Shown piece by piece: positions 9,543 through 21,839 of a stretch of DNA of 64,000 nucleotides (the first letter of the stretch is position 1; every line of letters starts with the position of its first letter). The notes beneath the pieces were generated by a model. It was not told the DNA's origin. It made no database searches and was given only the letters and a program-made list of their open reading frames with translations. The stretch spans positions 48,593,346 to 48,657,345 of the forward strand of contig NC_087064.1 of NCBI RefSeq assembly GCF_963678635.1, written 5' to 3'. Position numbers and translations under genes: made by a program. The DNA comes from Symsagittifera roscoffensis (Eukaryota; Xenacoelomorpha; Acoela; Convolutidae).

Positions 9543-9896
9543 CTAAGGCACTAGTTTTGGTGGCGCCGGAAGTAATAATGAAGTTTGAGCTGATGTTCTA
9601 TTATGGTTCTGTTGCAGGGAAATTGTCGAGTGGTTCCCATTAATTTCAGAGAGTCTAACTGGAACGACTTGTGACGCCAGAGAAAACGAGGCTGCAGACA
9701 GAAGACTGGTTCCATTTAGGTTCGTGATTGGGTTATTCTCACTGGACCCGCCTCCGGTTGACTTCCGTGGACGAGTGACTTTCCTCGACCGCACATTCTC
9801 CTCTCCGTTTAAATTCAGTTCTGTGTGGTTTTTGTGGTTGGAGCTTCGCTCGTGCTGTTGTAAATGACACATTTGGACGAACTTCTTGTCACAATA
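9543..9896 (-). CDS. Zinc-finger gene, last coding exon (exon 4)
   Basis: This exon starts after an acceptor reading CATTTTAG and encodes residues 339-455. It supplies the second Cys and both His of the third C2H2 finger (Cys340, His353, His359), so that finger is split by the intron. A Ser/Asn/Leu-rich tail follows, with a basic patch near the finger (RSRKVTRPRKS), possibly a nuclear localisation signal. The stop is TAG at 9543-9545. The preceding intron (9897-10105) is 209 nt, with a GTAAGT donor. The phase is 0 at the junction. Confidence 0.8.
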   Translation of the reverse strand, partial: YCDKKFVQMCHLQQHERSSNHKNHTELNLNGEENVRSRKVTRPRKSTGGGSSENNPITNLNGTSLLSAASFSLASQVVPVRLSEINGNHSTISLQQNHNRTSAQTSLLLPAPPKLVP

Positions 9897-10105
9897 CTAA
9901 AATGAAAATGATTTTAATTCATTTCACGGGACAAACAAAACTAAATATGGATTTTTTGGCATAGCGTTCTCTTTAAACCTGACTTTAAAGCACGATGTCG
10001 TTAGTTATTGCTGTACTTCCTGATTTGAATACTCGCTTTTGATAGAAAAATAATAGGTTCATCGGTAATTCCGACTCCGAAGCATATATGACGACGCCAA
10101 CTTAC

Positions 10106-10808
10106 CCTGCATTGGTAGGGTCTCTCGCCAGTGTGCTTAGCTCTCATGTGCTGCTTCAAATGACACAGTTGCTTGAAACGACTATCGCACTCATTACACG
10201 GGTACGGCTTCTCCCCTGTGTGAACCCTCATATGCTGGTCCAGCTGTGAGTTCTGAGGGAACCCCTTGCCACAATGTGAACAAGCATACTTGCCACTCAA
10301 CCTGGGCGCGCGTGGAATTTTATTCGAGGGTCTTCCCGGTTTGCGAGGCAGCAGATCACTCTCGGCTATTGTGCTACTTATAGTCGATACTGCTAGGGCA
10401 TCCTCGCTCTTTATTACAGCGCCTGATGCCATATTTGAAATGGAAGACACGTTCATGCTGTTATTGGTACTGTTGTTGTTCGTATTGCTTAGCTTTTGGA
10501 TCTGTGTCGGAACCAAAGATTGCGAATTGTTTACCTGGTTAATATGAATTGCATTGTTTTCATTACTGTCTGGCATCACTCCGGTTCCATTGTTAAAAGT
10601 GTTTATATTCGGCAGTCTGAGCGAATGAGGCAGCGGCGATGGGGAGGCTGTGGAATCGGCTCTCGGAGATGGCGCATTTACATCGAGCCTTCCGCCGTCC
10701 ACTCTTAGGAAGCTGAGGTGACCAGGGGGAGGCTGCTGCACCCCGGCCGCCAGTTGATTATAATAGGATACTATCGAATACGTGAGCGCCACTTTGTCCT
10801 CTAGCGTC
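10106..10808 (-). CDS. Zinc-finger transcription factor, exon 3 with AT-hook-like motif and fingers
   Basis: This is the central exon of a 455-aa predicted nuclear DNA-binding protein. It contributes residues 104-338. In order these are a short conserved-looking helical region (about 105-130), a Pro/Ser/Asn-rich disordered region (130-255), an AT-hook-like RKPGRPSNK (259-267), finger 1 (Cys280 to His300), finger 2 (Cys308 to His329) and the first Cys of finger 3. The linkers are TGEKP and TGERP, typical of DNA-binding Krüppel-type arrays. Acceptor TTATCAG and donor GTAAGT are clear. Joining the four exons gives 1,368 nt, exactly 456 codons, with every split codon in phase. The fingers resemble developmental C2H2 factors, but I do not recognise the orthologue. 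Confidence 0.85.
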
Positions 10809-11775
10809 CTGATAACAATCATTATAAGATTTATAAATTGTTAACAACCCCACATCTCCAGATGAGTAGGCAATTCGGGGTTCGTCATAGGTAGTGGACA
10901 TTAGATACTAGTTATCATAGAGGTTGCCCTTTTCGCTAGATCCCAGGGTTCCAGTGCTCTAAGAAGTTCTTTACACAATTGCACAACTTCCTCCATTTTT
11001 AACACAGCCAACTAACAGTTGGAAAATAGTACTGAACGTAGTAAGTAGACAGAAAAAGCACTGACTTTGTTGAAAAAATTTCGAACTCCAAAGAAAAAAA
11101 TAGATACCCTTTAAGCTACTTGAATTTCTGGAAAAATTCGTGACTGGCGTTTTTCTGATAACATTAACCCAACTTGAGAAAACTGTATCAATAGGTAAAG
11201 TTTTTATTCCACTGTAAGTCTAAAAATTTACTTCCATTGCTGAAACTACAAATCGTTCAGGTTTTCTTCTCACCATTTCCACGTTCGTATTTGGAGAGTA
11301 CTATTTACGTAAGTTTCAGCAGATGAATTTCAATTGAACTCAAAGTTGCATATATATCTAAGTGCATTGATAAATACAATAACATGTATGAATGCACATC
11401 TGTAGTTATTAGAGCATTTTAGACTTTTTCCTGAAAAAAAAAATCACCAAGACCTATATAAGAGTCTTCACTACGTTCATTACTCTTAATAAAACATCAG
11501 AATATAATTTTTCAAATAAAACTTAGGTCAAAATTAATGTCAAGCCGAATATTACTAGATAAAAAAAATCAACAAAGTTCAAGACTTATGTCCTTATGAC
11601 AAGTTTTGCAGAAAAACTAGAAATGTTTGATGTCACGATTGCCTTAGTTCTTCTAAAACTACTGCTAAATTATGTTCGGATATCCGGCTCCGGTCTGTTC
11701 AAACATATGGTTAGAATTTATAATTCTTTTTTTTAACGAAAAAACATGTTAATTGGTGAAGAGATGGATGCTTAC
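10809..11775 (-). other. Intron 2 of the zinc-finger gene, holds a dispersed repeat
   Basis: The intron is 967 nt with a GTAAGC donor and a TTATCAG acceptor. Most of it, about 11004-11560, is a copy of the dispersed CAACAG...AGTTGGAAAA repeat described separately. No other feature was seen. Confidence 0.7.
11004..11560 (+). repeat. Dispersed repeat family R1, copy 1
   Basis: It opens with CAGCCAACTAACAGTTGGAA and includes GTATCAATAGGTAA and CAAGACCTATATAAGAGTC. It aligns by eye with sequences near 39575 and 40785, and a short piece recurs at 12365 and 17177. All copies lie in the same plus orientation. No coding frame, clear inverted ends or tRNA-like head was found, so the class (MITE, SINE or solo LTR) is open. 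CTATATAAGAGTC resembles a TATA-box promoter of an LTR. Confidence 0.5.
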
Positions 11776-11971
11776 TTGTCAACTAGGGAGTCAATATTTT
11801 TAGGCGGCAGATAGAATTTGAGAAATCTGTCAAAGTTCACTTCCTCCCCACTCTGAAGCATCAGGCACATTTCCCGAGTGGGTCCACTCTTTAACACTAT
11901 AGTTCCACTAGAAGATGCAGGAGGTACTCTTGTTGGCTGTTCTTCTTTGTTACAGCCCACAGCTGCGTTCG
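11776..11971 (-). CDS. Zinc-finger gene, exon 2
   Basis: This exon encodes about residues 39-104. It is bounded by acceptor ATATTTCAG and donor GTAAGC. Two bases complete a codon begun in exon 1, and its last two bases, AA, join the G of exon 3 to make Lys104. The first half is Ser/Pro-rich. The second half (CLMLQSGEEVNFDRFLKFY and following) is mixed hydrophobic and charged like a small folded domain, continuing into exon 3. No known domain is recognised in it. Confidence 0.75.
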
Positions 11972-12703
11972 CTGAAATATTCACCCTTGTTAATCGGGCT
12001 TAAAACTTCTTACTTAACTTGGGAGCTGACATATTTTTGGGTTTAAATATTAATTTCGGATGCTTTAGTACAATAGCCGTATCAGTAGCGGGTTGGAATG
12101 GGATGTCTCCCTTATGTAATGTTGTTCCTGTTATTTTTTGTTGTGGATCCCGTCACAGTTTGGGAGGGCATACATAAATGCCCAGTGCGGCGAACATAGT
12201 CCAGGATTTAGGTCGGCTTTTCCTGTAGGACATTGTATGTACCTTATGTAATATTTTAGGACATCAATTTTTTGTCGTTTTTGTTCGACCATTCTAAAAA
12301 CGTTTCTTGGCAAAAAATGGTCTTCATTTTGTTTTAGGAAGCATTTTGTTTTAGTGAAGCATAGCCAACAGACAGTTGGAAAAGAGTCAAGGAACGCAAG
12401 CAAGCAGAAAAAAGAACTGACTTGTTAAAAATATCAATTTTAAAATTTCAAAGAACAAACTAGATGTCTTTAAAGCTCTTTGCATTTTTGTAACAATTTA
12501 TGATTTTGTTTCAGCTGGGGAATTGGAATAACAAAACCCACTTCCAAAACTACTTCGGTATTGATTAGATACCAGTCAACACATTGCATGATTTGACCAT
12601 CGGTCGATCATTAGTAGTTGGTGTTAAATTTATAACAAACGTTTTAATTCAGACTTCAGTTTTATAATTTCTTCTTACACTGTACATAACTAACTAGTAT
12701 ATT

Positions 12704-13371
12704 ATGGCGCAGTCAAATGAATCGAATGTGCGTGAAACCCCCTCATTCTGGCTAATCATACCTTGGAGCCACCACATTCTTGGACCCAGTGGAGCGAGCA
12801 AATTCAATTGGCGATAATTGCTACAGAGAATCTGGATATCGATAGTCTTAACGGAACAGGAAGTGAGTTGGACACAGATAGAGTAGAGAAGCGAGGAACA
12901 AAAACGCTATGAACCTATACGAAGACGCCGATAAAAAGCGGATCAAAGAAAAGAAAAAGTTCAATGGTATGAGACTAGCAGAGGCCGACAACAAGCTACG
13001 CTCAAATTTATTGCAAGCACTCGGCAGCGAGTTTAAAAGTGTCATCGCCCAAAAACCCTCGGGTGAAAATTTTAGCCATATCATCTACTGAATTTTGGAA
13101 TCTGCTAGACGTTGCCTTTAATAAACCTCCTAATACAACTTTCGAGAAGTACAAATTGCTAAACCGCAAACAAAAAGGTTGGGAGTCATTTGAACAATTT
13201 TGGGGCACACTGACAGACCTAGCTAGTACATGTAACATCGAGGAGACCAACGAAGCGGAATGGATTAGGGACGTCTACATTTGCAACATGAAGAATACCG
13301 AAACCCAACGGAAATTCCTCTCAGCTACAATCAGCCCCTCAGAAGCTCTAAATCAGGCTCTAATCGACTAA
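12704..13371 (+). pseudogene. gag remnant, copy A
   Basis: An ATG at 12704 follows the LTR-like segment. The frame shifts within about 60 bases and again near 13050. Pieces at 12909-13091 and 13039-13371 (frame-shifted and overlapping) read as a Lys/Glu-rich helical gag protein with an aromatic-rich section like the capsid of Ty3/gypsy or copia gag (FEQFWGTLTDLA). It would package element RNA if intact. The role is inferred from position and composition. A matching remnant is at 17516-18183. Confidence 0.6.
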
Positions 13372-13517
13372 AAAGGCTATTTTAACCATCAGAAATTGAC
13401 GAATATGGCAAGATCTTCGACCAATGGACCGACTACTAAATATTTTTATTTATAGAATCAGAAAAAGGAAGAACCGAGCCTTAATATAGAAAAGAGAAAC
13501 GCATTTATGAAGAACAC

Positions 13518-13916
13518 TTGAATGTATGTCCAGCGAAGGACATCACGTGTAAAAAGTGTAACAGAGGAAATTTCAGCAAACTTTGTAAATCCCACAAAAA
13601 ACGACCATCTGCAAATGTTGAAAGCGAGAATCATGTAAATACCGAGAATTGTACATACTTTCCACCGGAGAAATCATGGAGCGACAATCAAGAAATGTGT
13701 GGAGTGATAAACGCTTCGAATGAGAACGGACAGATTGACGATGACAATTTTTCGGTGCTGAGCGTTAGAAAGATATACGATGAAAACGGACTCGAAACCA
13801 AGAAACTCATGAACATCGTATTGGGATGGGAGATGATTATGAATGTGAATATTCCTGTAGATTCGGCTAGCCATGTTAGTTTTATAAAACAAAAGGTCCT
13901 TCACGAACTTAAATAA
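13518..13916 (+). pseudogene. Zinc-knuckle and protease remnant, copy A
   Basis: The frame reads CKKCNRGNFSKLC near its start. That is a CCHC nucleocapsid knuckle in which the usual His is Asn, so zinc binding is probably lost. Near its end VDSAS matches the aspartic-protease Asp-Ser/Thr-Gly/Ala active site. The frame stops soon after the protease motif. The order gag, knuckle, protease is as in Ty3/gypsy elements. The copy at 18330-18728 differs at one base (GGCTAGCC versus GGCGAGCC). Confidence 0.6.
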
Positions 13917-14267
13917 AAAAAATGAAAATTTGGTTAATTTTTCCAACCTGAAAAATTACCCAGTGGAGAAGAGGATCAGGAATCTATACTGGTTTCATAG
14001 ACGACACGATCAAAATCCTGGGGAAAATTATCATTAGGAGCCAATCCAATGGGTGAATTTGCGAAGAAACGCCGTTTTTCATCACAGGAGGAGATGAACG
14101 CAGTAAACTGGGGAGCGACAACCTACCGAAATTAGGGATCGGAGTTAAACAGAAGAAGTGCTACCCGCCAACAATATGTTCAGTCAGCCAACCATCAAGG
14201 GAGAAGGAAGTTGAACTAACTTTCTTTTTCATCCGAACAAATTTTTAACAACTTTAAAGAATTATTC

Positions 14268-14800
14268 ATGAGAATTGAGAAAATTCCGAATGACCGCAAG
14301 GTAACACATTTTCATTCTCCATTTGAACCAGTTCAGGCAAAAAGAAAAGTGTTTCCGGGCGTAAACGAAGAGCTAAGAAGAATGCAGACCGAAGAAAAAT
14401 GCGATGAGGACTGTTTTATTAGGCAAATTGTTATAACAAGAAAGAAAGATGACTCGATTAAGTTGGCACTAGACTCTAAATTACTGAGCAATCAGATTTT
14501 TAAAAATAAATATCAGATGCCGAACATTCATGAATTAAAAGACAATGTTGCTATCCTACTTTCGGAAACTCCCACTGAGCAGGTCTGATTTAGTAACTTA
14601 GACTTGAAAAACGCATACATTCAACTCAAACTGTGTGAAAGTACAAGCAAGCAGTGTAACTTCAGCATTGTGGGCGGTGAAACAACGATCGATTTTTAAC
14701 CTGCTTCTACGGTTCGATCGACATGCCTAATGAATTTCAACGAGTCATGGACTCAATTTAAAAGATTATACCGTGTACAAATTGCTACACAGACACACTG
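14268..14800 (+). pseudogene. Reverse transcriptase remnant, copy A
   Basis: The frame 14268-14588 reads like the N-terminal fingers of a Ty3/gypsy reverse transcriptase, with the basic ITRKKDDSIKL segment and the LDSKLLSN region. A TGA at 14586-14588 interrupts it. The same frame then continues with LDLKNAY, the motif that holds the first catalytic Asp. No intact YxDD palm motif follows; instead further stops and shifts appear. The enzyme cannot be functional. The equivalent in copy B is 19080-19612. Confidence 0.65.
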
Positions 14801-15218
14801 GTTGCTTCGAAAGGATCTTTAGATGAACATAGAGTAATTGCAAACAGAATTGTGAATCTTAGAAGAGAATAATATGGCGGTGAAACGGTGAAACTGTGCA
14901 TTCTTTCACAAAGAAAAAAAACGTTAGATTTTAAAATCTCTGGAGATGGAGTGCGACTAATGGTCGGCAAAGCCGACGCTATCAAAAACCTTCCAATCCC
15001 CAAAAATATCTCGGAATATTAGCATATTATAGCGCTTAAACTCAAACACGTCCAATTCTCATACGATCATGCAAACCTTTTGAAGAGATACAAATCGGAT
15101 CTTATATTACTCCACTCCCCTATAATTCCTACAGATCATGACGAAAGACGAGAAGATCATCTGGGAAAACTCCTACAGATCATGACGAAAGACGACAAGA
15201 TCATCTGGGAATATTTAC

Positions 15219-15560
15219 TTGGAACGGATCATACGACAAAGCTTCCACGCTATCGTTTGCGAACGAGGAAATAAACTTGGACTTCGCAAGACTGTTGCAC
15301 GTTTTTTGGGGAACGAAAAAATACATCTTCTGCATCGATCGTTTCACAAAATTTCCTTCTGCGAATGTAATCAACAACACCACCTCACTGCTTTATTTCC
15401 TTTTTAAACAATTACTGCCATCTTCATGGATTTTCAAGAAAGATTAGAGTCGACCATGGGTCCTGTTTTTTTATCTTACGATGTTAAATCCTTCTGTGAA
15501 AATTCAACATCGAAATCATCTATTGTACAGTCGGAGATCATAGATCTAACGAACTTGTAG
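15219..15560 (+). pseudogene. Integrase-core remnant, copy A
   Basis: Short frames around 15310-15370 include IDRFTKFP, the sequence around the first catalytic Asp of gypsy integrases. Stops and shifts follow at once. Just upstream (about 15130-15210) a stretch of about 41 bp containing GATCATGACGAAAGACGA is duplicated in tandem, and both element copies carry it. Copy B has the same at 20032-20373. Confidence 0.5.
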
Positions 15561-15750
15561 AAAGACTTGTATATACAGTAAAATCTAAATTATTGGCCAT
15601 GTCATTCGAATTACCAAAACCTTCCTTCAACTCTTCGATCGAAAAAATCATTTGGAACCTCTGAATTACAAAACAAGCTTCGATAAATTGCACTCCCTTC
15701 GAGAAAAAACTTAAGAACTGCAAGCATCAGATGGAAAAACCTGATTTCCT

Positions 15751-16734
15751 TTGACATATGTTTACATAAAGGAAAGTCTATCTTATCGGACCAACGGTCA
15801 AGGAATTGGGAATTACACGAAGACGGCTACATGGACGTTGACATGGAAACCCAGACCGACTCAGAGGACAATCTACCCTTTAACCCTAACCCACTCGGCG
15901 ATTCCTCGACTGACCTGTCAAGACCCGGTCAAATCGGCAGATCCACGAAGAAATTTGGCTCTGGAAGTAATAAGTAATAATTATAGAAAGTCGGCTAACA
16001 GAAAAAACGGGGATCCCGATTTTAACCTTGTGAAGGATAACATCGTCGAATACTCAGACCTACAATTTTGCTTCATAATGGTCACATCTTGCGTCAATTC
16101 GATTTACCGTTCAAAGGAAAATTGCTCCCCAGTCCTAAGAAAATCGTATGGAAACCTTCACCCATTGTGCATAATCCAACACTTCCTTCGCGTGTGGCAG
16201 GAAAAAGGAAACTCACCACCCATAAAGACCATTGGGAGAGAACACAGCTCAGGCAGTGTACTTCAAAAGCGGACACCGACACGAACCCACGATCCGACTA
16301 CTGAACTGGTAGTGATACATGAGTCTGCGCATAACACCTCAGGTTCTTCTTCCTATCTAAATCTAAACTCATGGGATGGGATAATCGAGGACTATTTCGA
16401 TGACGTATCAAATAACCACATGCCTTTTCGTCAGGAAGCCCGGTCAGGACCTAACCATGAAATAAGTATTACAGGTGGCGAATCTACACACCGGATGCCC
16501 TCACACTCAGTTAGACCCGCGGAACATCCTCTAGGCGGGGACCTTCTAGAAACTTCGCTCAGAGCTGGCTCGGAAAATAATCCGATCCAACTGGACAGTA
16601 CTCCGAAGATCCCTCCCGGGTGGAATACCAACCAAGACCGTTTACACCTCATAGAAATGTGGGCCCATCGACAACGTTCTGGAAAAGGAGGACGCAGTCA
16701 CGGAAGTGATATCGTTAGACGACAAACCACATAA
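15751..16734 (+). pseudogene. 327-codon 3' frame of the element, copy A
   Basis: This is an open frame without recognised domains, rich in Ser, Arg, Pro and Asn, in the position of the integrase C-terminus or a third ORF. It is open in both copies (20564-21547) with only three or so residue differences. Since the rest of pol is dead, it is probably a chance survival of an ancestral frame or a shifted reading of it. A host role is not supported. Confidence 0.4.
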
Positions 16735-17026
16735 CCCTCCGATAGTAAATTTCATAGACAACCTGCAGATTTTTTAACGCCGCTAGTGGACCTCCCTGCG
16801 AGACATACTCTGGTTGCTGAAACCACCCTATCTTGGTCTTAGCAAAAATCTACCCCATCAGGACGAGCTAGTCAGACTCCGATTCATACTATCCACGCAA
16901 GTTCACCTAGCGGATCCACACCTACACCCCAAGTTCCGCCGGACCTCCCAATTAAAGATATTGAGGATATTAGCGAAATCTCTTCAACGATTGACTCTGA
17001 ACTCAAAAAACGTTTAGATGAAATTG

Positions 17027-20000
17027 GGCTTTTCCTGTAGGACATTGTATGTACCTTATGTAATATTTTAGGACATCAATTTTTTGTCGTTTTTGTTCGA
17101 CCATTCTAAAAACGTTTCTTGGCAAAAAATGGTCTTCATTTTGTTTTAGGAAGCATTTTGTTTTAGTGAAGCATAGCCAACAGACAGTTGGAAAAGAGTC
17201 AAGGAACGCAAGCAAGCAGAAAAAAGAACTGACTTGTTAAAAATATCAATTTTAAAATTTCAAAGAACAAACTAGATGTCTTTAAAGCTCTTTGCATTTT
17301 TGTAACAATTTATGATTTTGTTTCAGCTGGGGAATTGGAATAACAAAACCCACTTCCAAAACTACTTCGGTATTGATTAGATACCAGTCAACACATTGCA
17401 TGATTTGACCATCGGTCGATCATTAGTAGTTGGTGTTAAATTTATAACAAACGTTTTAATTCAGACTTCAGTTTTATAATTTCTTCTTACACTGTACATA
17501 ACTAACTAGTATATTATGGCGCAGTCAAATGAATCGAATGTGCGTGAAACCCCCTCATTCTGGCTAATCATACCTTGGAGCCACCACATTCTTGGACCCA
17601 GTGGAGCGAGCAAATTCAATTGGCGATAATTGCTACAGAGAATCTGGATATCGATAGTCTTAACGGAACAGGAAGTGAGTTGGACACAGATAGAGTAGAG
17701 AAGCGAGGAACAAAAACGCTATGAACCTATACGAAGACGCCGATAAAAAGCGGATCAAAGAAAAGAAAAAGTTCAATGGTATGAGACTAGCAGAGGCCGA
17801 CAACAAGCTACGCTCAAATTTATTGCAAGCACTCGGCAGCGAGTTTAAAAGTGTCATCGCCCAAAAACCCTCGGGTGAAAATTTTAGCCATATCATCTAC
17901 TGAATTTTGGAATCTGCTAGACGTTGCCTTTAATAAACCTCCTAATACAACTTTCGAGAAGTACAAATTGCTAAACCGCAAACAAAAAGGTTGGGAGTCA
18001 TTTGAACAATTTTGGGGCACACTGACAGACCTAGCTAGTACATGTAACATCGAGGAGACCAACGAAGCGGAATGGATTAGGGACGTCTACATTTGCAACA
18101 TGAAGAATACCGAAACCCAACGGAAATTCCTCTCAGCTACAATCAGCCCCTCAGAAGCTCTAAATCAGGCTCTAATCGACTAAAAAGGCTATTTTAACCA
18201 TCAGAAATTGACGAATATGGCAAGATCTTCGACCAATGGACCGACTACTAAATATTTTTATTTATAGAATCAGAAAAAGGAAGAACCGAGCCTTAATATA
18301 GAAAAGAGAAACGCATTTATGAAGAACACTTGAATGTATGTCCAGCGAAGGACATCACGTGTAAAAAGTGTAACAGAGGAAATTTCAGCAAACTTTGTAA
18401 ATCCCACAAAAAACGACCATCTGCAAATGTTGAAAGCGAGAATCATGTAAATACCGAGAATTGTACATACTTTCCACCGGAGAAATCATGGAGCGACAAT
18501 CAAGAAATGTGTGGAGTGATAAACGCTTCGAATGAGAACGGACAGATTGACGATGACAATTTTTCGGTGCTGAGCGTTAGAAAGATATACGATGAAAACG
18601 GACTCGAAACCAAGAAACTCATGAACATCGTATTGGGATGGGAGATGATTATGAATGTGAATATTCCTGTAGATTCGGCGAGCCATGTTAGTTTTATAAA
18701 ACAAAAGGTCCTTCACGAACTTAAATAAAAAAAATGAAAATTTGGTTAATTTTTCCAACCTGAAAAATTACCCAGTGGAGAAGAGGATCAGGAATCTATA
18801 CTGGTTTCATAGACGACACGATCAAAATCCTGGGGAAAATTATCATTAGGAGCCAATCCAATGGGTGAATTTGCGAAGAAACGCCGTTTTTCATCACAGG
18901 AGGAGATGAACGCAGTAAACTGGGGAGCGACAACCTACCGAAATTAGGGATCGGAGTTAAACAGAAGAAGTGCTACCCGCCAACAATATGTTCAGTCAGC
19001 CAACCATCAAGGGAGAAGGAAGTTGAACTAACTTTCTTTTTCATCCGAACAAATTTTTAACAACTTTAAAGAATTATTCATGAGAATTGAGAAAATTCCG
19101 AATGACCGCAAGGTAACACATTTTCATTCTCCATTTGAACCAGTTCAGGCAAAAAGAAAAGTGTTTCCGGGCGTAAACGAAGAGCTAAGAAGAATGCAGA
19201 CCGAAGAAAAATGCGATGAGGACTGTTTTATTAGGCAAATTGTTATAACAAGAAAGAAAGATGACTCGATTAAGTTGGCACTAGACTCTAAATTACTGAG
19301 CAATCAGATTTTTAAAAATAAATATCAGATGCCGAACATTCATGAATTAAAAGACAATGTTGCTATCCTACTTTCGGAAACTCCCACTGAGCAGGTCTGA
19401 TTTAGTAACTTAGACTTGAAAAACGCATACATTCAACTCAAACTGTGTGAAAGTACAAGCAAGCAGTGTAACTTCAGCATTGTGGGCGGTGAAACAACGA
19501 TCGATTTTTAACCTGCTTCTACGGTTCGATCGACATGCCTAATGAATTTCAACGAGTCATGGACTCAATTTAAAAGATTATACCGTGTACAAATTGCTAC
19601 ACAGACACACTGGTTGCTTCGAAAGGATCTTTAGATGAACATAGAGTAATTGCAAACAGAATTGTGAATCTTAGAAGAGAATAATATGGCGGTGAAACGG
19701 TGAAACTGTGCATTCTTTCACAAAGAAAAAAAAACGTTAGATTTTAAAATCTCTGGAGATGGAGTGCGACCAATGGTCGGCAAAGCCGACGCTATCAAAA
19801 ACCTTCCAATCCCCAAAAATATCTCGGAATATTAGCATATTATAGCGCTTAAACTCAAACACGTCCAATTCTCATACGATCATGCAAACCTTTTGAAGAG
19901 ATACAAATCGGATCTTATATTACTCCACTCCCCTATAATTCCTACAGATCATGACGAAAGACGAGAAGATCATCTGGGAAAACTCCTACAGATCATGACG

Positions 20001-21839
20001 AAAGACGACAAGATCATCTGGGAATATTTACTTGGAACGGATCATACGACAAAGCTTCCACGCTATCGTTTGCGAACGAGGAAATAAACTTGGACTTCGC
20101 AAGACTGTTGCACGTTTTTTGGGGAACGAAAAAATACATCTTCTGCATCGATCGTTTCACAAAATTTCCTTCTGCGAATGTAATCAACAACACCACCTCA
20201 CTGCTTTATTTCCTTTTTAAACAATTACTGCCATCTTCATGGATTTTTAAGAAAGATTAGAGTCGACCATGGGTCCTGTTTTTTTATCTTACGATGTTAA
20301 ATCCTTCTGTGAAAATTCAACATCGAAATCATCTATTGTACAGTCGGAGATCATAGATCTAACGAACTTGTAGAAAGACTTGTATATACAGTAAAATCTA
20401 AATTATTGGCCATGTCATTCGAATTACCAAAACCTTCCTTCAACTCTTCGATCGAAAAAATCATTTGGAACCTCTGAATTACAAAACAAGCTTCGATAAA
20501 TTGCACTCCCTTCGAGAAAAAACTTAAGAACTGCAAGCATCAGATGGAAAAACCTGATTTCCTTTGACATATGTTTACATAAAGGAAAGTCTATCTTATC
20601 GGACCAACGGTCAAGGAATTGGGAATTACACGAAGATGGCTACATGGACGTTGACATGGAAACCCAGACCGACTCAGAGGACAATCTACCCTTTAACCCT
20701 AACCCACTCGGCGATTCCTCGACTGACCTGTCAAGACCCGGTCAAATCGGCAGATCCACGAAGAAATTTGGCTCTGGAAGTAATAAGTAATAATTATAGA
20801 AAGTCGGCTAACAGAAAAAACGGGGATCCCGATTTTAACCTTGTGAAGGATAACATCGTCGAATACTCAGACCTACAATTTTGCTTCATAATGGTCACAT
20901 CTTGCGTCAATTCGATTTACCGTTCAAAGGAAAATTGCTCCCCAGTCCTAAGAAAATCGTATGGAAACCTTCACCCATTGTGCATAATCCAACACTTCCT
21001 TCGCGTGTGGCAGGAAAAAGGAAACTCACCACCCATAAAGACCATTGGGAGAGAACACAGCTCAGGCAGTGTACTTCAAAAGCGGACACCGACACGAACC
21101 CACGATCCGACTACTGAACTGGTAGTGATACATGAGTCTGCGCATAACACCTCAGGTTCTTCTTCCTATCTAAATCTAAACTCATGGGATGGGATAATCG
21201 AGGACTATTTCGATGACGTATCAAATAATCACATGCCTTTTCGTCAGGAAGCCCGGTCAGGACCTAACCATGAAATAAGTATTACAGGTGGCGAATCTAC
21301 ACACCGGATGCCCTCACACTCAGTTAGACCCGCGGAACATCCTCTAGGCGGGGACCTTCCAGAAACTTCGCTCAGAGCTGGCTCGGAAAATAATCCGATC
21401 CAACTGGACAGTACTCCGAAGATCCCTCCCGGGTGGAATACCAACCAAGACCGTTTACACCTCATAGAAATGTGGGCCCATCGACAACGTTCTGGAAAAG
21501 GAGGACGCAGTCACGGAAGTGATATCGTTAGACGACAAACCACATAACCCTCCGATAGTAAATTTCATAGACAACCTGCAGATTTTTTAACGCCGCTAGT
21601 GGACCTCCCTGCGAGACATACTCTGGTTGCTGAAACCACCCTATCTTGGTCTTAGCAAAAATCTACCCCATCAGGACGAGCTAGTCAGACTCCGATTCAT
21701 ACTATCCACGCAAGTTCACCTAGCGGATCCACACCTACACCCCAAGTTCCGCCGGACCTCCCAATTAAAGATATTGAGGATATTAGCGAAATCTCTTCAA
21801 CGATTGACTCTGAACTCAAAAAACGTTTAGATGAAATTG
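17027..21839 (+). mobile_element. Degraded Ty3/gypsy retroelement, tandem unit copy B
   Basis: This is a 4,813-bp near-identical repeat of 12215-17026, joined head to tail. The offset is 4,812 over gag and RT and 4,813 after an extra A in a run near 19731. The matching remnants are gag 17516-18183, knuckle/protease 18330-18728, RT 19080-19612, integrase 20032-20373 and the 3' frame 20564-21547. The few differences include 18678 (G for T), a C for T near 19770 and an A for C in the 3' frame near 20637. Confidence 0.8.

Larger units (their letters stand above)
12215..17026 (+). mobile_element. Degraded Ty3/gypsy retroelement, tandem unit copy A
   Basis: This 4,812-bp segment is repeated immediately downstream with very few differences. 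It lies inside intron 1 of the zinc-finger gene, on the opposite strand. In order it carries a fragment of repeat R1 (12365-12500), an LTR-like piece with GGTATTGATTAGATACCA (about 12557), remnants of gag, a zinc-knuckle region, protease, reverse transcriptase and integrase, and a 327-codon 3' frame. All pol frames are broken by stops and shifts. Both copies share the same disabling changes, so the element was already dead when the segment was duplicated. Confidence 0.8.

Noticed and set aside
12131-12403. Minus-strand 90-codon frame, also seen at 17003-17215
   Set aside because: It lies in the R1 fragment and duplicated unit, has no domain and is explained as a repeat by-product.
15751-16734. 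Domesticated gene from the 327-codon frame
   Set aside because: Its conservation between the two copies reflects recent duplication, not selection; no splice or promoter signals were seen.
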